Source of the DNA: Streptomyces sp. NBC_01571
GTDB lineage: Bacteria; Actinomycetota; Actinomycetes; Streptomycetales; Streptomycetaceae
DNA length: 64,000 bases
Assembly (NCBI RefSeq): GCF_026339875.1
Contig: NZ_JAPEPZ010000001.1
Location: 3,968,001 to 4,032,000 of the forward strand
Reading direction: 5' to 3'
Position 1 is the first letter of the stretch. Every line of letters starts with the position of its first letter. A program made the position numbers and the translations under genes. Shown here in pieces: positions 18,154 to 25,568 of this stretch. The notes below the pieces were generated by a model, which searched no databases, was not told where the DNA came from, and saw nothing but the letters and a program-made list of their open reading frames with translations.

Positions 18154-19668
18154 ATGTCCCAGATGCCCCAGCCGACGGCCCTTTCGCGGTGCCCCAGTTG
18201 CGAGGAGCCCCTGGAGGCGGGTGACCGCTTCTGCGGTGCGTGCGGGTTCGACCTGTCCGCGGTGCCCGCACCGCCGGAGGACCATCCCACGATCACCATG
18301 AACGGCACGCCGGCGCCTCCGCCTTCGGCCGTCGCCTCCGTGGACTGGCCCGTCGCGCCCGAGCCGACGAACTCCGGCACGCCCGTGCACCGGGCCACCG
18401 ACATCCAGGGAACCGACTCGGGCGGCTCGGAACTCCCGCACGAACACGGACACGAACACGGGGTCGGGCACGGGCTCGGGCACGGGCAGGGGCTCGGGCA
18501 CGGACAGCCGGGATCCGCGGGCCCGCAGCCCCCGGGCGGCCTGCCGTCCGGCGCACAGCCTCCCGGCGTAGAGCCGTCCGGCACACAGCCGCCCGACGCT
18601 CAGCCGGCCGGAGTGCGCTTCGACCGGCCCCCGGAGCCCGACGAGTACCCGCTGGCTCCCCCGGCCGGGTCCCCCGTCGGAGTCCCGTCCGAGGCCCCCG
18701 CCGGGCATCTGGCCGATCCGCGGACCGCGGACCTCGGCACTCCCCCCGCGGGCACCAAACTGTGCGTCGCCTGCCGCTCGGGCCACGTCGACAGCGACGG
18801 CTACTGCGAGAACTGCGGTCACGCCCAGCCACGCGAACGCGACCACATGGAGCAGGAGTTGACCGCGGTCGCCGCGGTCAGCGACCGCGGTCTGCGCCAC
18901 CACCGCAACGAGGACGCCTTCGCGCTCTCCTCGACCGCGCTGCCCGACGGCTCCCCCGCCGTCGTCGCGATCGTCTGCGACGGCGTCTCCTCGGCGACCC
19001 GCCCCGACGAGGCCTCGCTCGCCGCGTCCCGCGCGGCCGCCGAGGCGCTGCTGGCGGCCCTGCCCCTGGGCACCCACCCGCAGCAGGCCATGCACGAGGC
19101 GATCGTCGCCGCCGCGGAGGCCGTCAACTCCCTGGCCGAGGCGCCCCCCGCCCACGACGAACACGCCCCGCACCAGAACGCGCCCGCCTGCACCCTGGTC
19201 GGCGCCGTCGTCACCCCCACCCTGCTGATCGTCGGCTGGGTCGGTGACAGCCGCGCCTACTGGGTCCCCGTGGACCGGAGTTCGCCCCCGGCACGGCTCA
19301 CCGAGGACGACTCATGGGCCGCGCAGATGGTCGCCGCGGGCCTGATGAGCGAGGCGCAGGCGTACGCCGACGAGCGCGCCCACGCCATCACGGGCTGGCT
19401 CGGCGCGGACGCGTACGAACTGGAGCCGCACACCGCTTCCTTCAAGCCGGACCGGCCGGGTGTGGTGGTGGTGTGCACCGACGGCCTGTGGAACTACGCC
19501 GAGGCGGCGGAGGAGATGGCCGAGGTCGTCCCGCTCGACGCCGCCGAACGGCCGCTGCACAGCGCCCAGGTGATGGTCGGCCACGCCCTGGACGGCGGGG
19601 GCCACGACAACGTAACAGTGGCCGTCGTACCGTTCCCCGCGCCGTCGCAGGGGGCAGGATCGGCCTGA
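18154..19668 (+). CDS. PP2C family protein phosphatase with two zinc ribbons
   Basis: PPM/PP2C Ser/Thr phosphatase of 504 aa. Two Cys4 zinc ribbons (CPSCEEP...CGACG near residues 10-30; CVACRSG...CENCG near 205-225) flank a low-complexity linker with a His/Gly run (GHEHGVGHGLGHGQG) and Pro/Gly-rich repeats. The catalytic domain (about 235-500) shows the metal-binding signatures RNEDAFAL, VAIVCDGVSS, VGDSRAYWV, TDGLWNYAE and GGHDNVTVAVV. ATG 18154 lies 3 bases after the kinase stop; TTG 18151 is the preceding in-frame codon. It is probably the partner phosphatase that reverses the adjacent kinase. The His-rich linker could bind metal. Confidence 0.9.
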   Translation: MSQMPQPTALSRCPSCEEPLEAGDRFCGACGFDLSAVPAPPEDHPTITMNGTPAPPPSAVASVDWPVAPEPTNSGTPVHRATDIQGTDSGGSELPHEHGHEHGVGHGLGHGQGLGHGQPGSAGPQPPGGLPSGAQPPGVEPSGTQPPDAQPAGVRFDRPPEPDEYPLAPPAGSPVGVPSEAPAGHLADPRTADLGTPPAGTKLCVACRSGHVDSDGYCENCGHAQPRERDHMEQELTAVAAVSDRGLRHHRNEDAFALSSTALPDGSPAVVAIVCDGVSSATRPDEASLAASRAAAEALLAALPLGTHPQQAMHEAIVAAAEAVNSLAEAPPAHDEHAPHQNAPACTLVGAVVTPTLLIVGWVGDSRAYWVPVDRSSPPARLTEDDSWAAQMVAAGLMSEAQAYADERAHAITGWLGADAYELEPHTASFKPDRPGVVVVCTDGLWNYAEAAEEMAEVVPLDAAERPLHSAQVMVGHALDGGGHDNVTVAVVPFPAPSQGAGSA

Positions 19669-19820
19669 GGCCGCAAAAACGCGCAAGCGTCGACGACATC
19701 GACAACATCGGCAACGACGACAACGGCGACAACGGGGTCGGCCTCGGACCGGAGGGGACCGGTCCGCGGACAGTCATCACCTCCGTCAACCACCGGAGGC
19801 CTTGAGGGGGACGAAGAAGC

Positions 19821-21167
19821 ATGGCCAATTTCTCGAAGTCGAGCGTGCCGCAGTTCTCGGTCGACGTGTACCAGAACGAGTACCTGCCCGAGAACGGCCG
19901 TGAGGTCAACGCCATCGTCACGGTGAGCGCCACCGGCGGCGGCACCGTGGGGAGCGCGGTCGGCGCGCCCCACCTGTACACGGCGGGGCAGAGCCCGGAC
20001 GCGGCCGTGGCGATCATGGTCGACTGCTCGGGTTCGATGGACTACCCGCCGACCAAGATGCGCAACGCGCGGGACGCGACGGCCGCCGCGATCGACACCC
20101 TGCGCGACGGTGTGCACTTCGCGGTGATCGGCGGCACTCATGTCGCCAAGGAGGTCTACCCGGGCTCCGGGCGGCTCGCGGTGGCCGACGCGGCCACCCG
20201 CGAGCAGGCCAAGCAGTCGCTGCGCAGGCTGAGCGCGGGCGGCGGTACGGCGATCGGCACCTGGCTGCGCCTCGCCGACCGGCTGCTGTCCTCGGCGGAG
20301 GTGTCGATCCGGCACGGCATCCTGCTCACCGACGGCCGCAACGAACACGAGTCGCCGGAGGATCTGAAGGCCGCGCTGGACTCCTGCGCCGGACGGTTCA
20401 CCTGTGACGCGCGTGGAGTGGGCACCGACTGGGAGGTCAAGGAGGTCACCATGATCGCCTCGGCGCTGCTCGGCACCGCCGACATCGTCGCCGACCCCGC
20501 CGCCCTGTCCGCCGACTTCACGCAGATGATGGAGACGGCGATGGGCAAGGAGGTCGCGGACGTCTCGCTGCGGCTGTGGACGCCCGTCGGTACGGCGATC
20601 AAGTTCGTGAAGCAAGTCGCCCCCACCGTCGCGGAACTGACCGGCCGTCGCACCGAGGCGGGCCCCCGCGCCGGCGACTATCCCACGGGTTCCTGGGGCG
20701 ACGAGTCCCGCGACTACCACGTGTGCGTCGAGGTCCCCCTGGCCGGGGTCGGCCAGGAGATGCTGGCCGCCCGGGTCTCGCTGGTGATCCCGCAGGGTGA
20801 CGGGAGCGTGCAGAACCTCGGCGCGCAGGGTCTCGTACGGGCGGTGTGGACCGACGACATGGTGGCCTCGACGAGGATCAACTCACAGGTCGCGCACTAC
20901 ACAGGTCAGGCGGAACTGGCACAAGTCATCCAACAAGGTCTTGATCTTCGCAAATCGGGAGATGTCGACGGCGCAACGGCCAAGCTGGGCCGCGCCGTTC
21001 AGCTCGCAAATGTGTCCGGCAACGCCGATACTGCGAAACTGCTTGCGAAGGTGGTGGACGTGGTCGACGCCGCGGCAGGTACTGTGCGATTGAAGGCAAA
21101 GGTCGAAGAGGCCGACGAAATGACGCTCGAGACACGGTCCACAAAGACTGTTCGTGTAAAGAAGTAG
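19821..21167 (+). CDS. von Willebrand factor A domain protein
   Basis: Cytoplasmic vWA protein, 448 aa. The domain starts at about residue 55, with a complete MIDAS: DCSGSMD (DxSxS), the Thr in GGTAIGTWLRL and the Asp in LLTDGRNE. After the vWA fold comes a beta-rich region and a helical C-terminus. GAGGGGG precedes ATG 19821 by about 10 bases. vWA-MIDAS domains bind partner proteins through a metal; between the phosphatase and FHA genes it may serve as a phospho-dependent or scaffold component. The 152-bp gap before it contains a CGAC/AAC-rich low-complexity stretch (19690-19737). Confidence 0.88.
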   Translation: MANFSKSSVPQFSVDVYQNEYLPENGREVNAIVTVSATGGGTVGSAVGAPHLYTAGQSPDAAVAIMVDCSGSMDYPPTKMRNARDATAAAIDTLRDGVHFAVIGGTHVAKEVYPGSGRLAVADAATREQAKQSLRRLSAGGGTAIGTWLRLADRLLSSAEVSIRHGILLTDGRNEHESPEDLKAALDSCAGRFTCDARGVGTDWEVKEVTMIASALLGTADIVADPAALSADFTQMMETAMGKEVADVSLRLWTPVGTAIKFVKQVAPTVAELTGRRTEAGPRAGDYPTGSWGDESRDYHVCVEVPLAGVGQEMLAARVSLVIPQGDGSVQNLGAQGLVRAVWTDDMVASTRINSQVAHYTGQAELAQVIQQGLDLRKSGDVDGATAKLGRAVQLANVSGNADTAKLLAKVVDVVDAAAGTVRLKAKVEEADEMTLETRSTKTVRVKK

Positions 21168-21172
21168 CGAGC

Positions 21173-21193
21173 CCGGCTCCCGTGGGGAGCCGG
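21173..21193 (+). terminator. Short perfect hairpin between vWA and FHA genes
   Basis: Perfect 9-bp stem CCGGCTCCC / GGGAGCCGG with loop GTG, 5 bases after the vWA stop and 47 bases before the FHA start. It may be a terminator, or an attenuator or RNA-stability element within the operon. Confidence 0.5.
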
Positions 21194-21240
21194 AGAAACC
21201 CGGTCAGAACGACCGGAAGAGGAGAGGGGGAAGCGCCGAC

Positions 21241-22578
21241 ATGCCGACCTGCCCGAACGGACACCAGTCGGGTTCCGACGACTGGTGCGAGGTCTGCGGT
21301 CACCGCATGGCCGGTGCCGTGCCTCCGCCCCCACCGCCGCCTGCCGGATACGGCTATCCGGCGCCGGGCTCGCAGCCCGGTCCCGGCGGACGGCCGCACC
21401 TCTCCGGCGTGCCCGGTGCCGAGCCGGAGCTCTGCCCGCAGTGCCGCACGCCCCGTGAGGGCGGTGCGCCGTTCTGCGAGGAGTGCCGGTGGAACTTCCT
21501 GACGAACACGGCGACCTCGTACACCCCGGCGGCGCCGCGTCCGCAGGCGCCCGCGCCCGGACTGCCCAATCCGGCGCTGCGGTTCCAGCAGTCCGGTCCG
21601 GGGCAGCCGGGCGGTCCGGGACAGCCCGGCGGTCCGGGGCAGCCGGGCGGTCCGGGCGGTGGCCCCGGTCACGACCCGTTCGACTACCAGAGCTCCCGGC
21701 CCTCGCAGATGAACCGTCCCGCGGAACCGATTCCGCCATACGGGGCGGACCCCTCCGGTTTCCGCGGCGATCCGTCCCGTCAGAGCGGCCCTCCCGGCGG
21801 CCCCGGTGGTCACGGCGGCTTCGGTGCCGACCCCTCGCGTCCGGGCCCGCCGCCCGGACCGACGTCCGGCGGCCCCGGTGCCCCGCAGGCCTTCACACAG
21901 CAGCCGGCCGCGCCCGCGTTCCCGCAGCAGGGGCAGCAGGGGCAGCAGGGGCAGCAGCACGGTCAGCAGGGGCCCGGCGGGCCCGGCGCCGGGGGCCCGT
22001 CCTTCGGCGGCGGTGACGACGACTGGGTGATCTCCCCGCCGGCCGGCGGCCAGGGCGGTCCCGGCGGTCGCCCCGGTGGTCCCGGCCCCGCTCAGGGCGG
22101 CGGCTACGGCTACCCGCAGCCGGGCGCGACCCAGGCCCCGCCCGGTGTCGGCTACCAGCAGCAGCGGCAGCAGCTGTCCTGGAACGTGACGATCGGCCCC
22201 GACCGTGAGTACTTCATGGCGATGATGCAGCGCTCCGGCCCCGAGGCCGCGGGCCTGAACCTGCCCGCGTACTCCCCGGAGCAGCAGCGCCCGCTCACCG
22301 GCAACCAGCTGACGATCGGCCGCCGCAGGCACTCCACCGGCGACACCCCCGACATCGACCTCGCGGTGCCCCCGGAGGACCCGGGGGTCTCGCACCAGCA
22401 CGCGGTCCTGGTCCAGCAGCCGGACGGCAGCTGGGCGGTCGTCGACCAGAACTCGACGAACGGCACCACGGTCAACGGCGGCGAGGAGCCCATCCAGCCC
22501 TTCGTCCCGGTTCCGCTCCAGGACGGGGACCGGGTGCACGTCGGCGCCTGGACGACGATCACCATCCGGCTCGGCTGA
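21241..22578 (+). CDS. FHA domain protein with N-terminal zinc ribbons and Pro/Gly-rich linker
   Basis: Protein of 445 aa. Two Cys4 ribbons (CPNGHQSG...CEVCG, residues 3-21; CPQCRTPR...CEECR, about 64-82) precede a 210-residue low-complexity region of PGGPGQ and QQGQ repeats. A C-terminal FHA domain (about residues 350-445) follows, with the phosphothreonine-binding signature LTIGRRRHSTG, VSHQHAVL and DQNSTNGTTVNG. FHA domains read phosphothreonine; the PknG target GarA is an FHA protein, but no GarA-type ETT motif is seen at this N-terminus. RBS GAGAGGGGGAA lies upstream of ATG 21241. It is the last gene of the block and a likely effector of the kinase. Confidence 0.9.
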   Translation: MPTCPNGHQSGSDDWCEVCGHRMAGAVPPPPPPPAGYGYPAPGSQPGPGGRPHLSGVPGAEPELCPQCRTPREGGAPFCEECRWNFLTNTATSYTPAAPRPQAPAPGLPNPALRFQQSGPGQPGGPGQPGGPGQPGGPGGGPGHDPFDYQSSRPSQMNRPAEPIPPYGADPSGFRGDPSRQSGPPGGPGGHGGFGADPSRPGPPPGPTSGGPGAPQAFTQQPAAPAFPQQGQQGQQGQQHGQQGPGGPGAGGPSFGGGDDDWVISPPAGGQGGPGGRPGGPGPAQGGGYGYPQPGATQAPPGVGYQQQRQQLSWNVTIGPDREYFMAMMQRSGPEAAGLNLPAYSPEQQRPLTGNQLTIGRRRHSTGDTPDIDLAVPPEDPGVSHQHAVLVQQPDGSWAVVDQNSTNGTTVNGGEEPIQPFVPVPLQDGDRVHVGAWTTITIRLG

Positions 22579-22713
22579 GCGGCACGTCCCGTACGCGTGC
22601 GGGGGTCGTCCTCCCGTACGCGTACTTCGGGCCGCCCTTGCCCGTACGGGGCCGTCCTGTGCCACCCGCACCTGCCGGGGCCCCTCCCCCGCCCGTGCGC
22701 CGTGCGCGGGGTT

Positions 22714-23697
22714 CTACGGCAGCGGCCAGGCGTGCGGCCCCTCGGGGTCGTCCAGCCACGCCCACGCGTCCGCGCCGCTGACCGTGATCCCGTACCGCTC
22801 GCGCACCGGCTGCCGCTCGCGCTCCCACAGCGTGAACGCCTCGTAGGGATCGAGACTGCCCGCCGTGAGCGTCAGCAGGAACCGGAACAGTTCGTCGCCG
22901 CGGGCCCGGCGCGGCAGCCCGCCCAGATGCTGCGGCTCCGGGTCGTCGGGCCGGGTGTCGCCGCGCAGCGGGACGAAATAGGCGGGCGTGTGCAGGAAGC
23001 GCCCCTCGGCGAACCCGGCGTCCCGCACCCGCAGCGCGATCAGACCGGTGGCCAGCGGTGTGAGAATGAGCGCACCCGGACGGCACTGCGCCAGCCAGGG
23101 ACGCGGGATCGAGGTCAGCGTGCAGGTCGCCATGATCCGGTCGAACGGGGCCCGCTCGGGGACCCCGCGGGTGCCGTCGCCGGTGACGACGGTGGGATGC
23201 CTGCCGACGGCGTCCAGGTGCTGTCGTGCGGACTCGGTGATCTCCGGGTCGAGGTCGACCGTGGTCACGAGGCCGTCACCGAGGCGGTGGGCGAGCAGCG
23301 CCGCGTTGTAGCCGGTCCCGGCGCCGATCTCCAGTACGGCGTCCCCGTCCCGTATCTCCAGAGCGGTCAGCATCATCGCCATCAGTGACGGCTGACTGCT
23401 GGAGGAGAGCAGCTCGGCGTCACGGACCCTGGTGGCCAGCGCGGTGTCCGCGTAGGCGCCGCGCACCCAGCGCTCCCGCTGTCCGGGGTCGGGGTCCTCG
23501 CACCACACCCGCTCGAAGCCGTCCGAGGCGCCGACGTAGTAGTAGGGCACGAAGAGGTGGCGCGGGACCTCCTGGAACGCCTCCCGCCAGACCGGGTCGG
23601 CGTCCCAGGCCCCGCTGGCCTCGATCACGCGCACCAGCGCGGCCCGCGCCGAGGTGGCGAGATCGTCCAGATCCTTGTCGAGTATGTGCGCGCCCAT
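22714..23697 (-). CDS. PCMT-like SAM-dependent methyltransferase
   Basis: 327-aa protein with an L-isoaspartyl/PCMT-type Rossmann methyltransferase domain. The N-terminal EVPRHLFVP is a PCMT family hallmark, and the SAM-binding motif I reads VLEIGAGTGYNAALLA, followed by VTTVDLDPE and VTGDGTRGVP. A C-terminal extension of about 100 residues, absent from the classical 210-aa repair enzyme, suggests a specialised actinobacterial branch. In some genomes such proteins accompany peptide natural products, but none is seen here. It is convergent with the FHA gene; the 135-bp gap holds imperfect CGTACGCG palindromes. Confidence 0.85.
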   Translation of the reverse strand: MGAHILDKDLDDLATSARAALVRVIEASGAWDADPVWREAFQEVPRHLFVPYYYVGASDGFERVWCEDPDPGQRERWVRGAYADTALATRVRDAELLSSSSQPSLMAMMLTALEIRDGDAVLEIGAGTGYNAALLAHRLGDGLVTTVDLDPEITESARQHLDAVGRHPTVVTGDGTRGVPERAPFDRIMATCTLTSIPRPWLAQCRPGALILTPLATGLIALRVRDAGFAEGRFLHTPAYFVPLRGDTRPDDPEPQHLGGLPRRARGDELFRFLLTLTAGSLDPYEAFTLWERERQPVRERYGITVSGADAWAWLDDPEGPHAWPLP

Positions 23698-23852
23698 ACC
23701 TCCACTGTGCTGCCGGGAGGGCCCGGAGGCGAGTGCCGGCCGGGCTGATCGGGTGCGCGCGGACCTGGCCGGGGACGGGCGCGGGCCGCTCCGGTCCGTC
23801 GGCGCATGGAGTGGTCCTAAGCCTCGAGTCCTCGGTCACCGGGTCTGAGACC

Positions 23853-24266
23853 ATGGGAGACGTGAATGAGATCCGGCGCGGCACGCTTCAGGAGCAGACC
23901 TTCTACGAGCAGGTAGGCGGCGAGGAGACCTTCCGGCGCCTCGTGCACCGTTTCTACGAGGGAGTCGCCGAGGACCCGCTGCTGAAGCCCATGTACCCCG
24001 AGGAGGACCTGGGCCCGGCCGAGGAACGCCTCACGCTGTTCCTGATCCAGTACTGGGGCGGCCCGACGACCTACGGCGAGAACCGCGGCCACCCCCGGCT
24101 GCGGATGCGGCACGCCCCGTTCGCCGTCGACCAGGCGGCGCACGACGCCTGGCTCAAGCACATGCGCGTGGCCGTCGACGAGCTCGGCCTCTCCGAGGAG
24201 CACGAGCACACGCTGTGGAACTACCTGACGTACGCGGCGGCCTCGATGGTGAACACGGCGGGTTGA
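23853..24266 (+). CDS. glbO: Group II truncated haemoglobin (GlbO-like)
   Basis: Truncated haemoglobin of 137 aa (2-on-2 globin). Family features are the N-terminal TFYEQVGGEETFRRLVHRFY helix, the distal segment LFLIQYWGGPTTY, the proximal haem-ligand His in RMRHAPF, and the conserved Trp in HDAWLKHM. Members bind oxygen or NO and are linked to oxidative and nitrosative stress. ATG 23853 is used; GTG 23862 (giving MNEIRRG) is a plausible alternative start. It is monocistronic and divergent from the methyltransferase gene. Confidence 0.92.
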   Translation: MGDVNEIRRGTLQEQTFYEQVGGEETFRRLVHRFYEGVAEDPLLKPMYPEEDLGPAEERLTLFLIQYWGGPTTYGENRGHPRLRMRHAPFAVDQAAHDAWLKHMRVAVDELGLSEEHEHTLWNYLTYAAASMVNTAG

Positions 24267-24377
24267 CGGTGCGGCCGGCGCCGATCGCACGGCGCCGGTC
24301 GGGAGGAAGGACCCACGAAGGACCGGCGAAGGGCCTAAGAAGGGCCGACCCCGGACTCGGTCAGCACGGGCGGCCGG

Positions 24378-24466
24378 GGCGAAGGCCGGGGCCGCACCGG
24401 CGACTTGGGGCGAAGGCCCCGCTGGTACGGGCGACTTGAGGCGAAGGCCCCGCTGGTACGGGCGAC
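24378..24466 (+). repeat. Three-copy 31-bp direct repeat
   Basis: Units begin at 24378, 24409 and 24440 (period 31). The second and third share a 27-base identical core (24409-24435 and 24440-24466, GGCGAAGGCCCCGC..GGCGAC); the first is diverged in the middle. The repeat ends a few bases before the stop codon of the convergent gene at 24470. Confidence 0.8.
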
Positions 24467-24469
24467 GGC

Positions 24470-25159
24470 TCAGCGGACGCTGACGTCCAGCGCTCCGAGT
24501 CCCGCCCGGCGGACGGCGATCGACCCGTAGGGCGTGCGGAGCCGGAGCCACGCTCCCGACGAGTACAGGCCCAAGGGGCTCGCCTCGGGGCCGACCCGGC
24601 CGCCCTCGCGCAGGAACCCCAGCGACTGCGCCGCGTGTGCGGCCCGTACCGGAAGATCGCTGTCACCGATCGGCCGGGACCAGATCTCCCGCCCGATGCC
24701 GTCGAGTTCGGCGCGGGTACGCCGCTCGGGCGCCAACTCCTCGGTACGGGACCGGAATTCGGCGACCGCGGCACCGACCGACGCACGCACGGCGTCCGGC
24801 GCGGGCAGCCCCGGCTCCTGCCGCCAGCCGCCGCGGGGCGGCAGCACGCCCGCCCACGGCGGGCCGGTGACGGCCGCGGGAACGGTGACCGTGGCCGCCG
24901 GCTCCTCGACGGACTCCAGGAGTTCACCGGCGGAGACGGTCACGTCTAGCGTGACGTCCAGCCCGTTCTCGTACGGCTTGGCGAGCCGCACCGTACGGAT
25001 CGCGAGGACCTCGAACGCCGGAGGTCGCCCGAAGACCGCGAGCGCGTTGCCGGACGCCTGGAGGCGCACGGCGGCCGCGCGGTCGTAGTGGATCAGCCGG
25101 GCGAGGAAGGCGGCGAGGTCCGCCGCCTCCCCGTCGTCGGCAAGGTAGACGGCGGTCAT
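24470..25159 (-). CDS. Conserved hypothetical cytoplasmic protein
   Basis: 229-aa soluble protein I do not recognise. It has an acidic N-terminus (MTAVYLADDGEAADLAAFLA), a central beta-rich region and a C-terminal segment rich in Gly and Arg. ATG 25159 overlaps the stop of the thioesterase gene as ATGA, so it is the third gene of an ettA-thioesterase-unknown operon. Function cannot be inferred beyond co-expression with those genes. Confidence 0.75.
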   Translation of the reverse strand: MTAVYLADDGEAADLAAFLARLIHYDRAAAVRLQASGNALAVFGRPPAFEVLAIRTVRLAKPYENGLDVTLDVTVSAGELLESVEEPAATVTVPAAVTGPPWAGVLPPRGGWRQEPGLPAPDAVRASVGAAVAEFRSRTEELAPERRTRAELDGIGREIWSRPIGDSDLPVRAAHAAQSLGFLREGGRVGPEASPLGLYSSGAWLRLRTPYGSIAVRRAGLGALDVSVR

Positions 25160-25566
25160 GCCGCGACGGCCTCGTCCACGTCGTCCCGGTACTCCTCGAG
25201 GAACTCGCGCTCCTGCGCCGTGATGCGGCGCGGACGCTGCTGCGCGAAGTCGAACGGCACGATCACCGTCGAGGCCGTGACGTAGATCTGGTCCGGGTCC
25301 TTGACCTCGTAGGCGATCGTGAACGACGCCGCTCGTATCTGCGTCACCCACAGCTCGATGTCCACCGGCGTGTGCCGGTGGACCAGCTGCCGCTTGTAGT
25401 CGATCTCGTGGCGCGCCACCACGGATCCCTGCTGGAAGTCCTTCTCCGGGCGGAACAGGAAGTCGATACGGGCTTCCTCCAGGTACCGGAGGAAGACCAC
25501 GTTGTTCACGTGGCCGTACGCGTCCATGTCCGCCCAGCGCAGCGGGCAGCGGTAGATGTGCCGCAA
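25156..25566 (-). CDS. Acyl-CoA thioesterase, hot-dog fold (4HBT)
   Basis: 136-aa single hot-dog-domain thioesterase of the 4-hydroxybenzoyl-CoA thioesterase class. The signature WADMDAYGHVNNVVFLRYLE carries the catalytic Asp and the HVNN segment. TTG 25566 is taken as start, 2 bases after the ettA stop; the family N-terminus HIYRCPLRW follows directly. The frame is open into ettA but without family similarity. Substrate is unknown. Translationally linked to ettA and to the unknown gene downstream. Confidence 0.87.
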   Translation of the reverse strand: MRHIYRCPLRWADMDAYGHVNNVVFLRYLEEARIDFLFRPEKDFQQGSVVARHEIDYKRQLVHRHTPVDIELWVTQIRAASFTIAYEVKDPDQIYVTASTVIVPFDFAQQRPRRITAQEREFLEEYRDDVDEAVAA

Positions 25567-25568
25567 GA

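Noticed and set aside
15787..19173. 1128-codon open frame on the minus strand
   Set aside because: It is a shadow of the PknG-like kinase and PP2C genes; the plus-strand proteins have clear catalytic motifs while this one is Arg/Gly/Val-rich low complexity.
24378..24466. CRISPR array
   Set aside because: The units are contiguous with no unique spacers and no cas genes are present; no other locus in the window looks like a CRISPR.
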